Below are positions 1 to 9,367 of a DNA stretch of 64,000 nt, piece by piece. The notes under the pieces were generated by a model. The model was not told the origin of the DNA and searched no databases. It saw only the letters and a program-made list of their open reading frames with translations. Each line of letters opens with the position of its first letter. The stretch's first letter is position 1. The stretch covers positions 1 through 64,000 of the forward strand of contig SZWC01007351.1 in assembly GCA_023375785.1 (NCBI GenBank), read 5' to 3'. The translations under genes and the position numbers were made by a program. Source of the DNA: Penium margaritaceum. Its lineage: Eukaryota > Streptophyta > Zygnematophyceae > Desmidiales > Peniaceae.

Positions 1-2447
1 CGCATGAGAATTGTGCCTCGCTATACTGTACAACCGCCTCTACGCTGCGCAAATCTTGCCTCTCAATACTGACGTCCCGTTTGCCCAGAACAATTCGTGG
101 ACCGGGGGTTGTATGCGTGCACTGGGCGCATGCCTGCGCTCACTGCTCCCAACGTGTCTTCTGCACCCACAGTCGGTGTTTCTTTGAGAGAATCGTGCCT
201 GGCCGTACTATGCGGCAGCCTCTACGCTGCGCAATTTTTCTCCTCTCCATTCTGACGTCTCGTTTGCCCGGAACAATTCCTGGACCGGGGGTCCTACGCG
301 TGCACTCGGTGTGTGCCTGCGCTCACTGCTCCCGACACGCGTTTTGCACCCACGGTTTGTGTTTCTTTGAGAGAATCATGCCTGGCTGTACTGTACGGTC
401 GCCTCTACGCTCCGCAATTCTCGCCTCTCCATTCTGACCTCTCGTTTGCCCGGAACAATTCGTGGACCGGGGGTCGTCCGCGTGCACTGGGTGCATGCCT
501 GCGCTCACCGCTCGCGACGCGCGTTCTGCACCCACGATCGGTGTTTCTTTGGGAGAATAAGGCCTGGCCGTACTGTACGACCGCCTCTACGCTCCGCAAT
601 GTTTGTCTCTCCATTCTGACGTCCCGTTTGCCTAGAACAATTCGTGGACCAGGGGTTGTACGCGTGCACTGGGTGCGTGCCTGCGCTCACTGCTCCTGAC
701 GCGCGTTCTGCACCCACGATCGGTGTTTCTTTAGGAGAAACATGCCTGGCGGTACTGTACGACCGCCTCTATGCTCTGCAGTTTTGGCCTCCCCATTCTG
801 ACGTATCGTTTGTCCGAAATAATTCGTGGACTGGGGGTCGTACGCGTGCACTGGGTACGTGCCTTCGCTCACTGCTCCCGACGCGCGTTCTACACCCACA
901 GTCGGTGTTTCTTCGGGAGAATCATACCTGACTGTACTGTAAAACCGCCTCTATGCTCCGCGATTTTCGCCTCTCCATTCTGACGTCCTGTTTGCCCATA
1001 ACAATTCGTGGACCGGGGGTCGTACGCGTGCACTGGATGCGTGCCTGCGCTCACCGCTCTCGACACGTGTTCTACACCCACGGTTGGTGTTTCTTCGGGA
1101 GAATCATGCCTGGTCGTACTGTACGACCGCCTCGACGCTCCGCAATTTTTGCCTCTCCATTCTGATGTCCCATTTGCCCGGAACAATTCGTGGACCAGGG
1201 GCCGTACGCGTGCACTGGGTGCGTGCCTGCGCTCAATGCTCCCGACGTGCGTTCTGCATCCATAGTCGGTATTTCTTCGAGAGAATTATGCCAGGCCATA
1301 CTATACGACCGACTCTACGCTCCGCAGTTTTTGCCTCTCCATTCTGACGTCCTGTTTGCCCGGAACAATTCGTGGACCGGGGGTCATACGCGTGCACTGG
1401 GTGCGTGCCTTTGCTCACTGCTCTGGACGCACGTTCTACACCCACGATCGGTCTTTCTTCAGGAGAATCATGCGTGGCCATACTGTACGACCGCCTCTAC
1501 GCTCCGCATTTTTGGCCTCTCCATTCTAACGTCCCCTCGCCCATAACAATTAGTGGACGGGGGGTCGTACGCGTGCACTGGGTGCGTGCCTATTCTCACT
1601 GCTCTCGACGCGGGTTCTGCACCCACAGTCGGTGTTTCTTTGGGAGAATCGTGCCTCACCGTACTATACGACCGCCTATACACTCTGCAATTTGCCTCTC
1701 CATTCTGACGTCTTGTTTGCCCGGAACAATACGTGGACCGGGGGTCGTACACGTGCACTGGGTGCGTGCCTGTGCGCACTGCTCCCGACGCGCGTTCTGC
1801 ACCCACGGTCGGTGTTTCTTCGGGCGAATTGTGCCTGGCCGTAGTGTACGATCGCCTGTACGCTCTGCAATTTTTGCCTCTCCATTCTGACGTCCCGTTT
1901 GCCCGGAACAATTCGTGGTCCGAGGGTCGTACGCGTGCACTGGGTGCGTGCCTGCGCTCACTGCTCTCGATGCGCGTTCTGCACCCACGGTCGGTGTTTC
2001 TTCGAGAGAATCATGCTTGGCCGTACAATAAGACCGCCTCTACGCTACGCAATTTTGGCCTCTCCATTCTCACGTCCCGTTTGCCCGGAACAATTTGTGT
2101 ACCGGGGGTCGTACGCATGCACTGGGCGCGTGCCTGTGCTCACTGCTCCCGATGGCGTTTTGCACCCACGGTCGGTGTTTCTTCGGGAGAATTGTGCTTG
2201 GCCGTACTGTACGACCACCTCTACGCTCTGCAATGTTCACCTCTTTATTCTGACGTCCCATTTGCCTGGAACAATTTGTGGACCAGGGGTCGTACGCATT
2301 CACTGGGTGCGTGCCTACGCTCACTGCTCCCGACGCGCGTTCTGCACCCACGGTCGGTGTTTCTTTGGGAGAATCGTGCTTGGCCGTACTGTACAACTGC
2401 CTCTACGCTCCGCAATTTTTGCCTCTCCCGTTTGCCCAGAACAATTC
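1..2447 (-). repeat. Left satellite arm, 182-bp monomers, inverted
   Basis: About 13 tandem monomers of the 182-bp satellite lie here, reversed relative to the rest of the window. Read on the minus strand they match the right-arm consensus. Monomer order matches the right arm at about 9373 minus the left coordinate, so this arm is an inverted counterpart of about 6926-9367. In the roughly 210-bp stretch I compared closely (around 1081-1290) the arms differ at about 8% of sites, whereas positions 6-370 differ at only about 2%. The array stops after the minus-strand start of GAATTGTT (consensus position 3). The last monomer lacks about 12 bp around 2427. The first five bases of the window do not match the expected satellite sequence. 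Confidence 0.95.
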
Positions 2448-2931
2448 TTTTCCAGAATTATTTCTGACACATTTGAATTCATTTCCTTCATTCATAACAT
2501 TCCATTTCAAATATCCTTTCCAGGAACGATTATGACCACGTCGAAAAAACATTTACCACTCACTAGTCGGGTTCATCCCCTATTTCTTCATTTCTTTCTA
2601 CGTACACCATGACATGAAAGGTTTCCCACTTCGGTCAAGGACAATGAATCCCTTTCTCGTGATCCCATATGTGACTTCACTTCCCACTACCGTATACAAC
2701 GTTTAGGGAACCAGTCCATGGAACATGAAACTCAGGTTGGTTATTCCAAACCGTCCTTTCCTCAGAGGTAACGGAATTCCTCTTACCATTTTCATGTATC
2801 ATAAAAACTTTCCTACATCATCCATGTTAGGGGCTTACCTCTTTCAAAAATTGTAGAACCTGATTTCCCTCTCCATTCACATTCCATCATGGGCAGTCCA
2901 TCTCAATGGACATTCCATATTTTTCACTCTT
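2448..2931. other. AT-richer spacer segment, no gene seen
   Basis: No convincing coding frame or RNA gene is visible in these roughly 480 bases. The plus strand is pyrimidine-rich with recurrent CATTCC and ATTTC words, especially near 2475-2520 and 2870-2930. Possible splice-acceptor-like tracts end in CAG near 2520 and 2960, which would fit intron sequence, but nothing confirms it. Confidence 0.5.
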
Positions 2932-2960
2932 GTGCGCAAAACTGACATTCCTCATTTCAG

Positions 2961-3227
2961 TGCCAAAGTGATTCTTCCACCTCTTACGCCGAAGAGGAAG
3001 TCCTCTTTGGTCCATTCAAAAGCGGAGAAGGTTTTCATTTCCCGTTTGCCGGAAGACATTTTCCTTTCCACTGACTTGAAGGCGTTTTTCGGCTCGAAAA
3101 AATCCGACGAAATTTGCGAACGTGCGCACCTCCCGCGTCGCGCGACTGCAGGTGCTGTCAACTTTGTCGTTTACACCTACCGTCAAGATTGCACACCAGG
3201 ATCTCCGCGCATGGCGCGGAGATCCTG
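2961..3227 (+). other. Possible internal exon, unrecognised
   Basis: A 267-base segment (89 codons) is preceded by a pyrimidine-rich tract ending CTCATTTCAG and followed by a strong donor-like G/GTGAGC at 3228. One plus frame is open throughout; it spans 2932-3231 and includes a stretch reading KVFISRLPEDIFLSTDLKAF. A second plus frame is open to about 3072 and a minus frame is also open, so the coding strand is uncertain. I recognise no domain. A perfect hairpin (3194-3230) overlaps its 3' end, which is odd for an exon. The alternative is chance openness in a decayed sequence. Confidence 0.25.
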
Positions 3228-3230
3228 GTG
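3194..3230. repeat. Perfect 17-bp inverted repeat with 3-nt loop
   Basis: The left stem CACCAGGATCTCCGCGC (3194-3210) is the exact reverse complement of 3214-3230, and the loop is ATG (3211-3213). It is the only long perfect hairpin I found in the spacer. It is not a histone stem-loop (too long) and it is not followed by a T-run, so it does not resemble a simple terminator. It could be a small foldback insertion, a cruciform or a processed-RNA stem. Confidence 0.9.
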
Positions 3231-3325
3231 AGCTGCCTCACGATTATGAATAGTATAACAAACTCCGTTCTCGGACGCGCACCTGGTGGATTCCGCATCT
3301 TTCATGAATTTGTCAACGTGAGCAC

Positions 3326-3484
3326 ATGGCGATGCACCTGGCCGGTATTACCGGATGCGCGATGGAGAAAAACCAGGTTGCCGTCTGGATGATTCCTAGT
3401 GGGCAAACGAATGAGGTCTTGAAGCCACTTTTGGGACAACAGATTCTGCCAATCGAAAGAGAATCCAACACGCGAATACAATAG
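3326..3484 (+). CDS. Possible 52-residue ORF or coding remnant
   Basis: The short open frame starts at ATG 3326 and ends at TAG 3482-3484, giving 52 residues beginning MAMHLAGITGCAMEKNQVAV. Amino-acid composition is mixed and protein-like, with charged, hydrophobic and polar residues interspersed and no low-complexity runs. No signal peptide, membrane segment or known motif is seen. The frame upstream is closed by a stop at 3305-3307. It may be a piece of a decayed gene or element whose other parts lie nearby in the spacer (3675-3857 on the same strand). It could equally be random; there is no support for expression. Confidence 0.25.
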   Translation: MAMHLAGITGCAMEKNQVAVWMIPSGQTNEVLKPLLGQQILPIERESNTRIQ

Positions 3485-3674
3485 TTACGAAAAATTCATG
3501 GTTGAAATGGCTGGAGGCATAAGTTCGATCCGATTCAACATGTTTGTGCTTCGTCTCATTCCCAAATCGATCAAAATAACGGCCTTGGTCCTCCCTCGGA
3601 CTTTTCTCACGAGGGACTGAAGCCGTTTGTCATACTATAGATCGAAGTCGTGCCCCTGTCCGCTCCCTGGATGA

Positions 3675-3857
3675 ACTAGATCGAAGATTGCCGTCGATCC
3701 TGCTGCCAGCCCGGGGAGACAACCAAGTGAATGCTCACTTGAGTCCGGACGAGTGAACATTGACCGCGGGGGATTTCCACTCTTGTCGAAGGAGGGAGTC
3801 CACATTCCCGACGTGAACTCTGTCCAGATACTTAAAGGCCTTATTCAGTTTCACTAG
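3675..3857 (+). other. Open frame without start, unrecognised remnant
   Basis: Sixty codons are open from just after a stop at 3672-3674 to TAG at 3855-3857, with no methionine. The second half reads like protein, for example GGFPLLSKEGVHIPDVNSVQ, and lacks low-complexity sequence. No family could be named. It lies on the same strand as the 3326-3484 ORF but in a different frame. It may represent an exon or a fragment of a decayed gene. Confidence 0.22.
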
Positions 3858-3984
3858 TGGGAATGTTACATACGCGGCCTAAGGCGAGACAATTTTCTCC
3901 TGTATCTCAACAGAAAAGTCAACGACTTCAAAGACTTCAGCGACTTCACTGTTATGTGAATGGCCAATGGCGGCTCAGGGTGTC

Positions 3985-4296
3985 TCAGACGCGGATGTTC
4001 TCATGATCCTCCTGTAAGACGTAGATGCCGTCGTCCGCATTCAGAATTGGTTTGAATGTCACCACATGGCCGTTGCCACACGCCTGATCGGTCACGCAGC
4101 TGACGTGGCATGGTCAAGGAGCCCGAGTTTGCGTTTGGTTCACCGGATGACCGTCCACATTCAGAACAAACGTACGCAGGCGAAGCCCGTCGACCATACT
4201 CGTGTGCGAGGTCAGCGAAGCGCCGACGGTTTTTTGTTTGTGGCCACACCGCCTCTGTGGTGGCGGCCGTCTGGTGACATCCAAGTTCACCCTCCC
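3985..4296 (-). pseudogene. Protein-like minus-strand remnant, family unknown
   Basis: On the minus strand one frame is open across this interval apart from one internal interruption. Its translation looks more natural than the competing frames: the N-terminal part contains LRLRTFVLNVDGHPVNQT and the C-terminal part contains GHVVTFKPILNADDGIYVLQ. The two halves share a TF..LN.D pattern, and at DNA level a 15-base word recurs with one mismatch at 4032-4046 and 4152-4166, suggesting an internal duplication. A longer competing minus frame (4001-4489) is cysteine- and arginine-rich and less convincing. I cannot assign a function. The label pseudogene is an inference from the interruption and the absence of a start or flanking exons. 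Confidence 0.3.
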
Positions 4297-4530
4297 TCAA
4301 GGGGAAATGCTCGACCAAAAAGAGCCTTCTGCTCAAGGGGATCTTCGCCCTATTGCAGAGAGCTGCCCACGACGCCATTCCCTCGTGAGATGAGGAAAAG
4401 GCATTGGTGAATCGTTCCCTTCCGAGGGAAGATAAGCTCGAACACCCGTCGCCGTTCGATACATAAGGCTGTCCTTTGGTCGGCAGCATTCATCTCTTCG
4501 GCCAGACATTCTGCGCATTACCCCATCCGT
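4297..4530. other. Spacer segment, nothing assignable
   Basis: Open frames run through this segment on both strands: the 5' end of a 162-codon minus frame whose Met is at 4487-4489, and plus frames up to 114 codons. None has recognisable motifs or a convincing composition. No RNA gene or repeat was found. Confidence 0.4.
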
Positions 4531-4535
4531 TTCGG

Positions 4536-4541
4536 TCAGTT
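4536..4541 (+). promoter_or_regulatory. Initiator-like TCAGTT upstream of signal-peptide ORF
   Basis: The sequence GGTCAGTTTC places a TCAGT initiator match with its A at 4538, 56 bases upstream of the ATG at 4594. TCAGT is the classic arthropod initiator core. No TATA box is seen about 30 bases upstream and no clear downstream promoter element follows. If used, transcription would run rightward through the truncated gene start straight into the 59 kb satellite arm. Confidence 0.3.
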
Positions 4542-4593
4542 TCTCGCGTCAGCCTTTCTCCGCCACCCGGAGGACCCGATTCAAGGTGCAGCG

Positions 4594-4785
4594 ATGGCGC
4601 GCACCGTCACTGCCGTCGCTCTCCTCCTCGCGCTTTTCCAAAGAAACACTAACTGTGGGTGCAAAATGCGCGTCGGGAGCAGTGAGCGGAGGCACGCGCC
4701 CAGTGCAAGCGTACGACCCCCGGTCCACGAACTGTTTCGGGCAAACGAAACGTCAAAATGGCAAGACGAAAATTGCGGAGCGTAG
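4594..4785 (+). CDS. Chimeric ORF: signal peptide fused to satellite
   Basis: The ATG at 4594 sits in a Kozak-like context (GCAGCGATGG) and opens with MARTVTAVALLLALF, a textbook secretory signal: a short basic n-region and then a leucine/alanine hydrophobic core. Codons in this part mostly end in C or G, unlike the satellite frames. Non-satellite sequence ends at about 4637, inside codon 15. From there the 182-bp satellite starts and the frame continues for about 49 residues (from QRNTNCGC) to a stop at 4783-4785, for 63 residues in all. The natural reading is that a secreted-protein gene was truncated just after its signal peptide by the satellite, and the remainder is fortuitous. No clear small-residue cleavage site (positions -3, -1) follows the hydrophobic core. 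Whether it is expressed is unknown. Confidence 0.45.
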   Translation: MARTVTAVALLLALFQRNTNCGCKMRVGSSERRHAPSASVRPPVHELFRANETSKWQDENCGA

Positions 4786-7700
4786 AGGAGGTCGTACAGT
4801 ACGGTCAGGCACGATTCTCTCGAAGAAACACCGACCATGGATGCAGAACGCACGTTGGGAGTAGTGAGCGCAGGCACGCACCCAGTGCACGCGTACGACC
4901 CCCGGTCCACGAATTGTTCCAGGAAAACGGGACGTCAAAATGGAGAGGCAAAAATTGCAGAGCGTAGAGGCGGTCGTATAGTACGACCAGGCACCATTCT
5001 CCCGAAGAAACACCGACCGTGGGTGCAGAACGCGCGTCGAGAGCAGTGAGCGCAGGCATGCACCCAGTGCACGCGTACAACCCCTGGTCCACGAATTGTT
5101 CTGGGCAAACAGGACGTCAGAATGGAGAGCGAAAATTGCGAAGCGTAGAGGCGGTCGTATAGTACGGCCAGGCACGATTCTCCCGAAGAAATACCGACCA
5201 TGGGTGCAAACCGCGCGTCAGGAGCAGTGAGCGCAGGCACGCACCAAGTGCACGCATACGACCCCCGATCCACGAATTGTTCCGGGCAAACGGGACGTCA
5301 GAATGGAGAGGCAAAAACTGCGGAGCATAGAGGCGGTCGTATAGTACGGCCAGGCAGGATTCTCCCAAAGAAACACCAACCGTAAGTGCAGAACGCACGT
5401 TCGGAGCAATGAGCGAAGGCACGCACCCAGTGCACGCGTAGGACCCCCGGTCCACGAATTGTTCCGGTCAAACGGGACGTCAGAATGGAGAGGCAAAAAT
5501 TGGAGAGCGTAGAGGCGGTCATAGAGTATGGCCAGGCACAAATCTCTTGAAGAAACACCGACGGTGGGTGTAGAACGCACGTCGGGAGCAGTGAGCGCAG
5601 GCACGCATCCACTGCACGCGTACGACCCCCGGTCCACGAATTGTTCCGGGCAAACAGGACGTTAGAATGGAGAGGCGAAAATTACGGAGCTAGAGGCGGT
5701 CGTACAGTACGGCCAGACATGATTGTCCCAAAGAAACACCGACCGTGGGTGCACAACGTGTGTCGGAAGCAGTGAGCACAAGCACGCATCTAGTGCACGC
5801 GTACGACCCCCGGTCTACGAATTGTTCTGGGCAAACAAGACGTCGGAATGGAGAGGCAAAAATTGTGGAGCGTAGAGGCGGTCATCCACTACAGCTAGGC
5901 ACGATTCTCCCGAAGAAACACCAACCGTGGGTGTAGAACGTGCATCGGGAGCAGTGAGCGTAGGCAGGTACCCAGTGCACGCGTACGACCCCCAGTCCAC
6001 AAATTGTTTTGGGTAAACGGGACGTCAGAATGGAGAGGCCAAAATTGGGGAGCGTAGAGGCAGTCGTACAGTAGGGCCAGGCACGATTCTCCCAAAGAAA
6101 CACTGATCGTGGGTGCAGAACGCGCGTTGCGAGCAGTGAGCGCAGGCACGCACCCACTGCACGCGTACGACCCCCGGTCCACGAATTGTTCACGACAAAC
6201 GGGACGTCAGAATCGAGAGGCAAAAACTGCGGAGCGTAGATGCTGTCGTACAGTACGGCCATGCCTGATTCTCCCGAAGAAACACCGACCGTGGGTGCAA
6301 AACGCGCATCGCGAGCGGTGAGCGCAGGCACGCACCCAATGCACGCGTACGACCCCCGGTCCACGAATTGTTCCGGGCAAACGGGACGTCAGAATGGAGA
6401 GGCAAAAACTATAGAGCGTAAAGGCGGTCCTGTAGTACGGCCAGGCAGGATTCTCCCAAAGAAGCATTGACCGTGGCTGCAGAACGCGTGTCGGGAGCAG
6501 TGAGCGCAGGTACGCGCCCAGTGCACGCGTACGACCCCCGGTCCACGAATTGTTCTGGGCAAACGGGACGTCAGAATGGAGAAGCAAAAACTGCAGAGCA
6601 TAGAGGCAGTCGTACAGTACGGTCAGGCCTGATTCTCCCGAACAAACAACGATCGTGGGTGTAGAACGCGCGTCGCGAGCGGTGAGCGCAGGCACGCACC
6701 CAGTGCACGCATACGACCTGCGGTCCACGAATTGTTCCGGGCAAACAGGACGTCACAATGGAGAGGCAAAAATTGCGGAGCATAGAGGCGGTTGTACGGT
6801 ACGGCCAGGTAGGATTCTCCCAAAGAAACATCGACCGTGGGCGCAGAACGCGAGTCGGAAGCAGTGAGCGCAGGTACGCGCCCAGTGCACGCGTACGACC
6901 CCCGGTCCACGAATTGTTCTGGGCAAACGGGACGTCAGAATGGAGAGGCAAAAGTTGCGAAGCGTAGAGGCGGTCCTACAGTAGGGCTAGGCATGATTCT
7001 CCCGAAGAAATACCAACAATGGGTGCAGAACGCGCGTCGGGAGCAATGAGCGGAGGCACGCGCCCAGTGCACGCGTACGGCCCCCGGTCCACGAATTCTT
7101 CCAGGCAAACGGAACGTGAGAATGGCGAGAAAAAAATTGCGGAGCGTAGAGGCGGTCGTACAGTACGGTCAGGCACGATTCTCTCGAAGAAACACCGACC
7201 GTGGATGCAGAACGCACGTCGGGAGCAGTGAGCGCACGCATGCACCTCGTGCACGTGTATGACCCCCAGTCCACGTATTCTTGTGGGAAAACGGGATGTC
7301 AGAATGGAGAGGCGAAAATTGCACAGCGTAGAGGCGGTCGTACAGTATGGCCAGGCACGATTCTCCCGAAGAAACACCGACCGTGGGTGCAGAACACGCT
7401 TTGAGAGCAGTGAGCACAGGCACGCACCCAGTGCACGCGTACGACCCCCGATCCACGAATTGTTCTGGGCAAACGGGACGTCTGAATGGAGAGGCGAAAA
7501 TTGCGGAGCATAGAGGCGGTCGTACAGTACGGCCAGGCATGATTCTCTTGAAGAAACACCCACCGTGGGTGCATAACGCGCGTCGAGAGCCGTGAGCAAA
7601 GGCACGCACCCAGTGCACGCGTAAGACCCGCGGTCCACAAATTGTTCAGGGCAAACGAGACGTCAGAATGGAGAGGCAAAAACTGCAAAGCGTAGTGGCA

Positions 7701-9013
7701 GTCGTAGAGTGCGGCCAGGCACGATTCTTCCAAAGAAACACCGACCGTGGGTGAAGACTGCGCGTCGGGAGCAGTGAGCGCAGGCACGCACTCAGTGCAC
7801 GCGTACGACCCCCGGTCCACGAATTGTTCCGGGCAAATGGGACATCATAATGGAGAGGCAAAAATTGCGGAGCGTAGAGGCGGTCGTACAGTACGGCCAG
7901 GCACGATTCTCCCGAAGAAACACCGACCGTGGGTGCAGAACGCGCGTCCGGAGCAGTGAGCAAAGGCACGCACCCAGTGCACGCATAGGACCCCCGGTCC
8001 ACGAATTGTTCCGGGCAAACGTGACGTCAGAATGGAGAGGCAAAAATTGCGGAGCGTAGAGGCGGTCGTAAAGTATGGCCAGGCACAATTCTCTTGAAGA
8101 AACACCGACCGTGGGTGCAGAACGCACGTCGGGAGTAGTGAGCGCAGGCACGCACCCAGTGCACGCGTACGACCCCCGGTCCACGAATTGTTCCAGGCAA
8201 ACGCGACATCAGAATGGAGAGGCAAAAATTACGGAGCGTAGAGGCGGTTGTACAGTACGACCAGGCATGATTCTCCCGAAGAAACACCGACCGTGGATGC
8301 AGAACGCGTGTCGGGAGCAGTGAGCACAGGCACGCATCCAGTGCACGCGTACGACCCCCGGTCCACAAATTGTTCCGGGCAAACGGGACGTCAGAATGGA
8401 GAGGCGAAAATCGCAAAGCGTAGAGGCGGTCGTACAGTACAGCCAGGAACAATTCTCCCGAAGAAACACCGACCGTGGGTGTAGAATGTGCGTCGGGAGC
8501 AGTGAGCGCAGGCACGTACCCAGTGCACGCGTACGACCCCCAGTCCACGAATTGTTTCAGGCAAACGGGACGTTTGAATGGAGAGGCCAAAATTGAGAAG
8601 CGTAGAGGCTATCGTACTGTACGGCCAGGCACGATTCCCCCAAAAAAACACCGATCGTGGGTGCAGAACGCGCGTCGGGAGCAGTGAGCGCAGGCACGCA
8701 CCCGGTGTACGCGTACAACCCCCGGTCCACGAATTTTTCATGGCAAACGGGACGTCAGAATGGATAGGCAAAAATTGCGGAGCTTAGAGGCTGTCGTACA
8801 GTACGGCCAGGCCTGATTCTCCCGAAGAAACACCGACCGTGGGTGTAGAACACGCGTCGCAAGCGATGAGCGCAGGCACGCACCCAGTGCACGCGTACGA
8901 CCCTCGGTCCACGAATTGTTCCGGGCAAACGGGACGTCAGAATGGATAGGCAAAAATTGCGGAGCGTAGAGGTGGTCGTACAGTACGGCCAGGCAGGATT
9001 CTCCCAAAGAAAC
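4638..9013 (+). repeat. Higher-order repeat copy A (26-monomer unit)
   Basis: Twenty-four monomers in a fixed order recur at 9368-13743 with a constant offset of 4730 bases (26 x 182 minus 2). Identity by eye is about 97-98%, far above that of adjacent monomers. Diagnostic variants shared by both copies include a monomer with GAGCTAGAGGCGG (short deletion) near 5690 and 10420, and CGTAAGTGCAG near 5390 and 10115. The left inverted arm carries the same monomer order for the second half of this unit. Confidence 0.9.
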
Positions 9014-9367
9014 ACAAACCGTGGGTGCAAAACGCGTGTCGGGAGCAGTGAGCGCAGGCACACACCCAGTGCACGCGTAGGACCCCCGGTCCAGGAATTG
9101 TTCCGGGCAAACGAGACGTCAGAATGGAGAGGAGAAAATTGCGCAGCGTAGAGGCTGCCGTATAGTACGGCGAGGCACGATTCTCTGAAAGAAACACCGA
9201 CTGTGGGTGCAGAAGACACGTTGGGAGCAGTGAGCGCAGGCATGCGCCCAGTGCACGCATACAACCCCCGGTCCACGAATTGTTCTGGGCAAACGGGACG
9301 TCAGTATTGAGAGGCAAGATTTGCGCAGCGTAGAGGCGGTTGTACAGTATAGCGAGGCACAATTCTC
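9014..9367 (+). repeat. Two-monomer tail joining copies A and B
   Basis: This 354-base segment completes the 4730-base period after copy A and has no equivalent after copy B (13744 onward). Its reverse complement appears at left-arm positions 6-360 with only about 2% difference, markedly closer than the rest of the inverted alignment. It therefore marks both a higher-order unit boundary and a local identity peak between the arms. Confidence 0.8.

Larger units (their letters stand above)
2448..4637. other. Non-satellite spacer between inverted arms
   Basis: This 2.19 kb stretch has no similarity to the monomer. Its first 500 bases are AT-richer and pyrimidine-rich on the plus strand; the remainder has balanced composition and contains several short protein-like open frames on both strands. 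The 8-mer CTTTTCCA occurs at both borders (2447-2454 and 4633-4640). No terminal inverted repeats, tRNA, transposase motif or reverse-transcriptase motif could be seen. It may be single-copy chromosomal sequence between two arrays, or remains of a decayed insertion. Confidence 0.85.

Noticed and set aside
81-2467. Plus-strand open frames of 118-244 codons in the left arm
   Set aside because: They are the same repeat-derived frames, appearing on the plus strand only because this arm is inverted.
2961-3072. Galectin-like domain in the plus frame reading FGPFKSGEGFHFPFAGR
   Set aside because: It has only a vague resemblance over about 20 residues, the frame closes at about 3072, and other frames are equally open.
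4001-4489. 162-codon minus-strand frame as a zinc-finger-like protein
   Set aside because: It has scattered SECGR words but no C2H2 or other spacing. The repeated word comes from a 15-bp DNA duplication, and a different frame there looks more protein-like.
2448-4637. Spacer as an intact hAT-type DNA transposon
   Set aside because: There is an 8-bp direct repeat at the borders but no terminal inverted repeats, no transposase, and the flanks are in opposite orientation.
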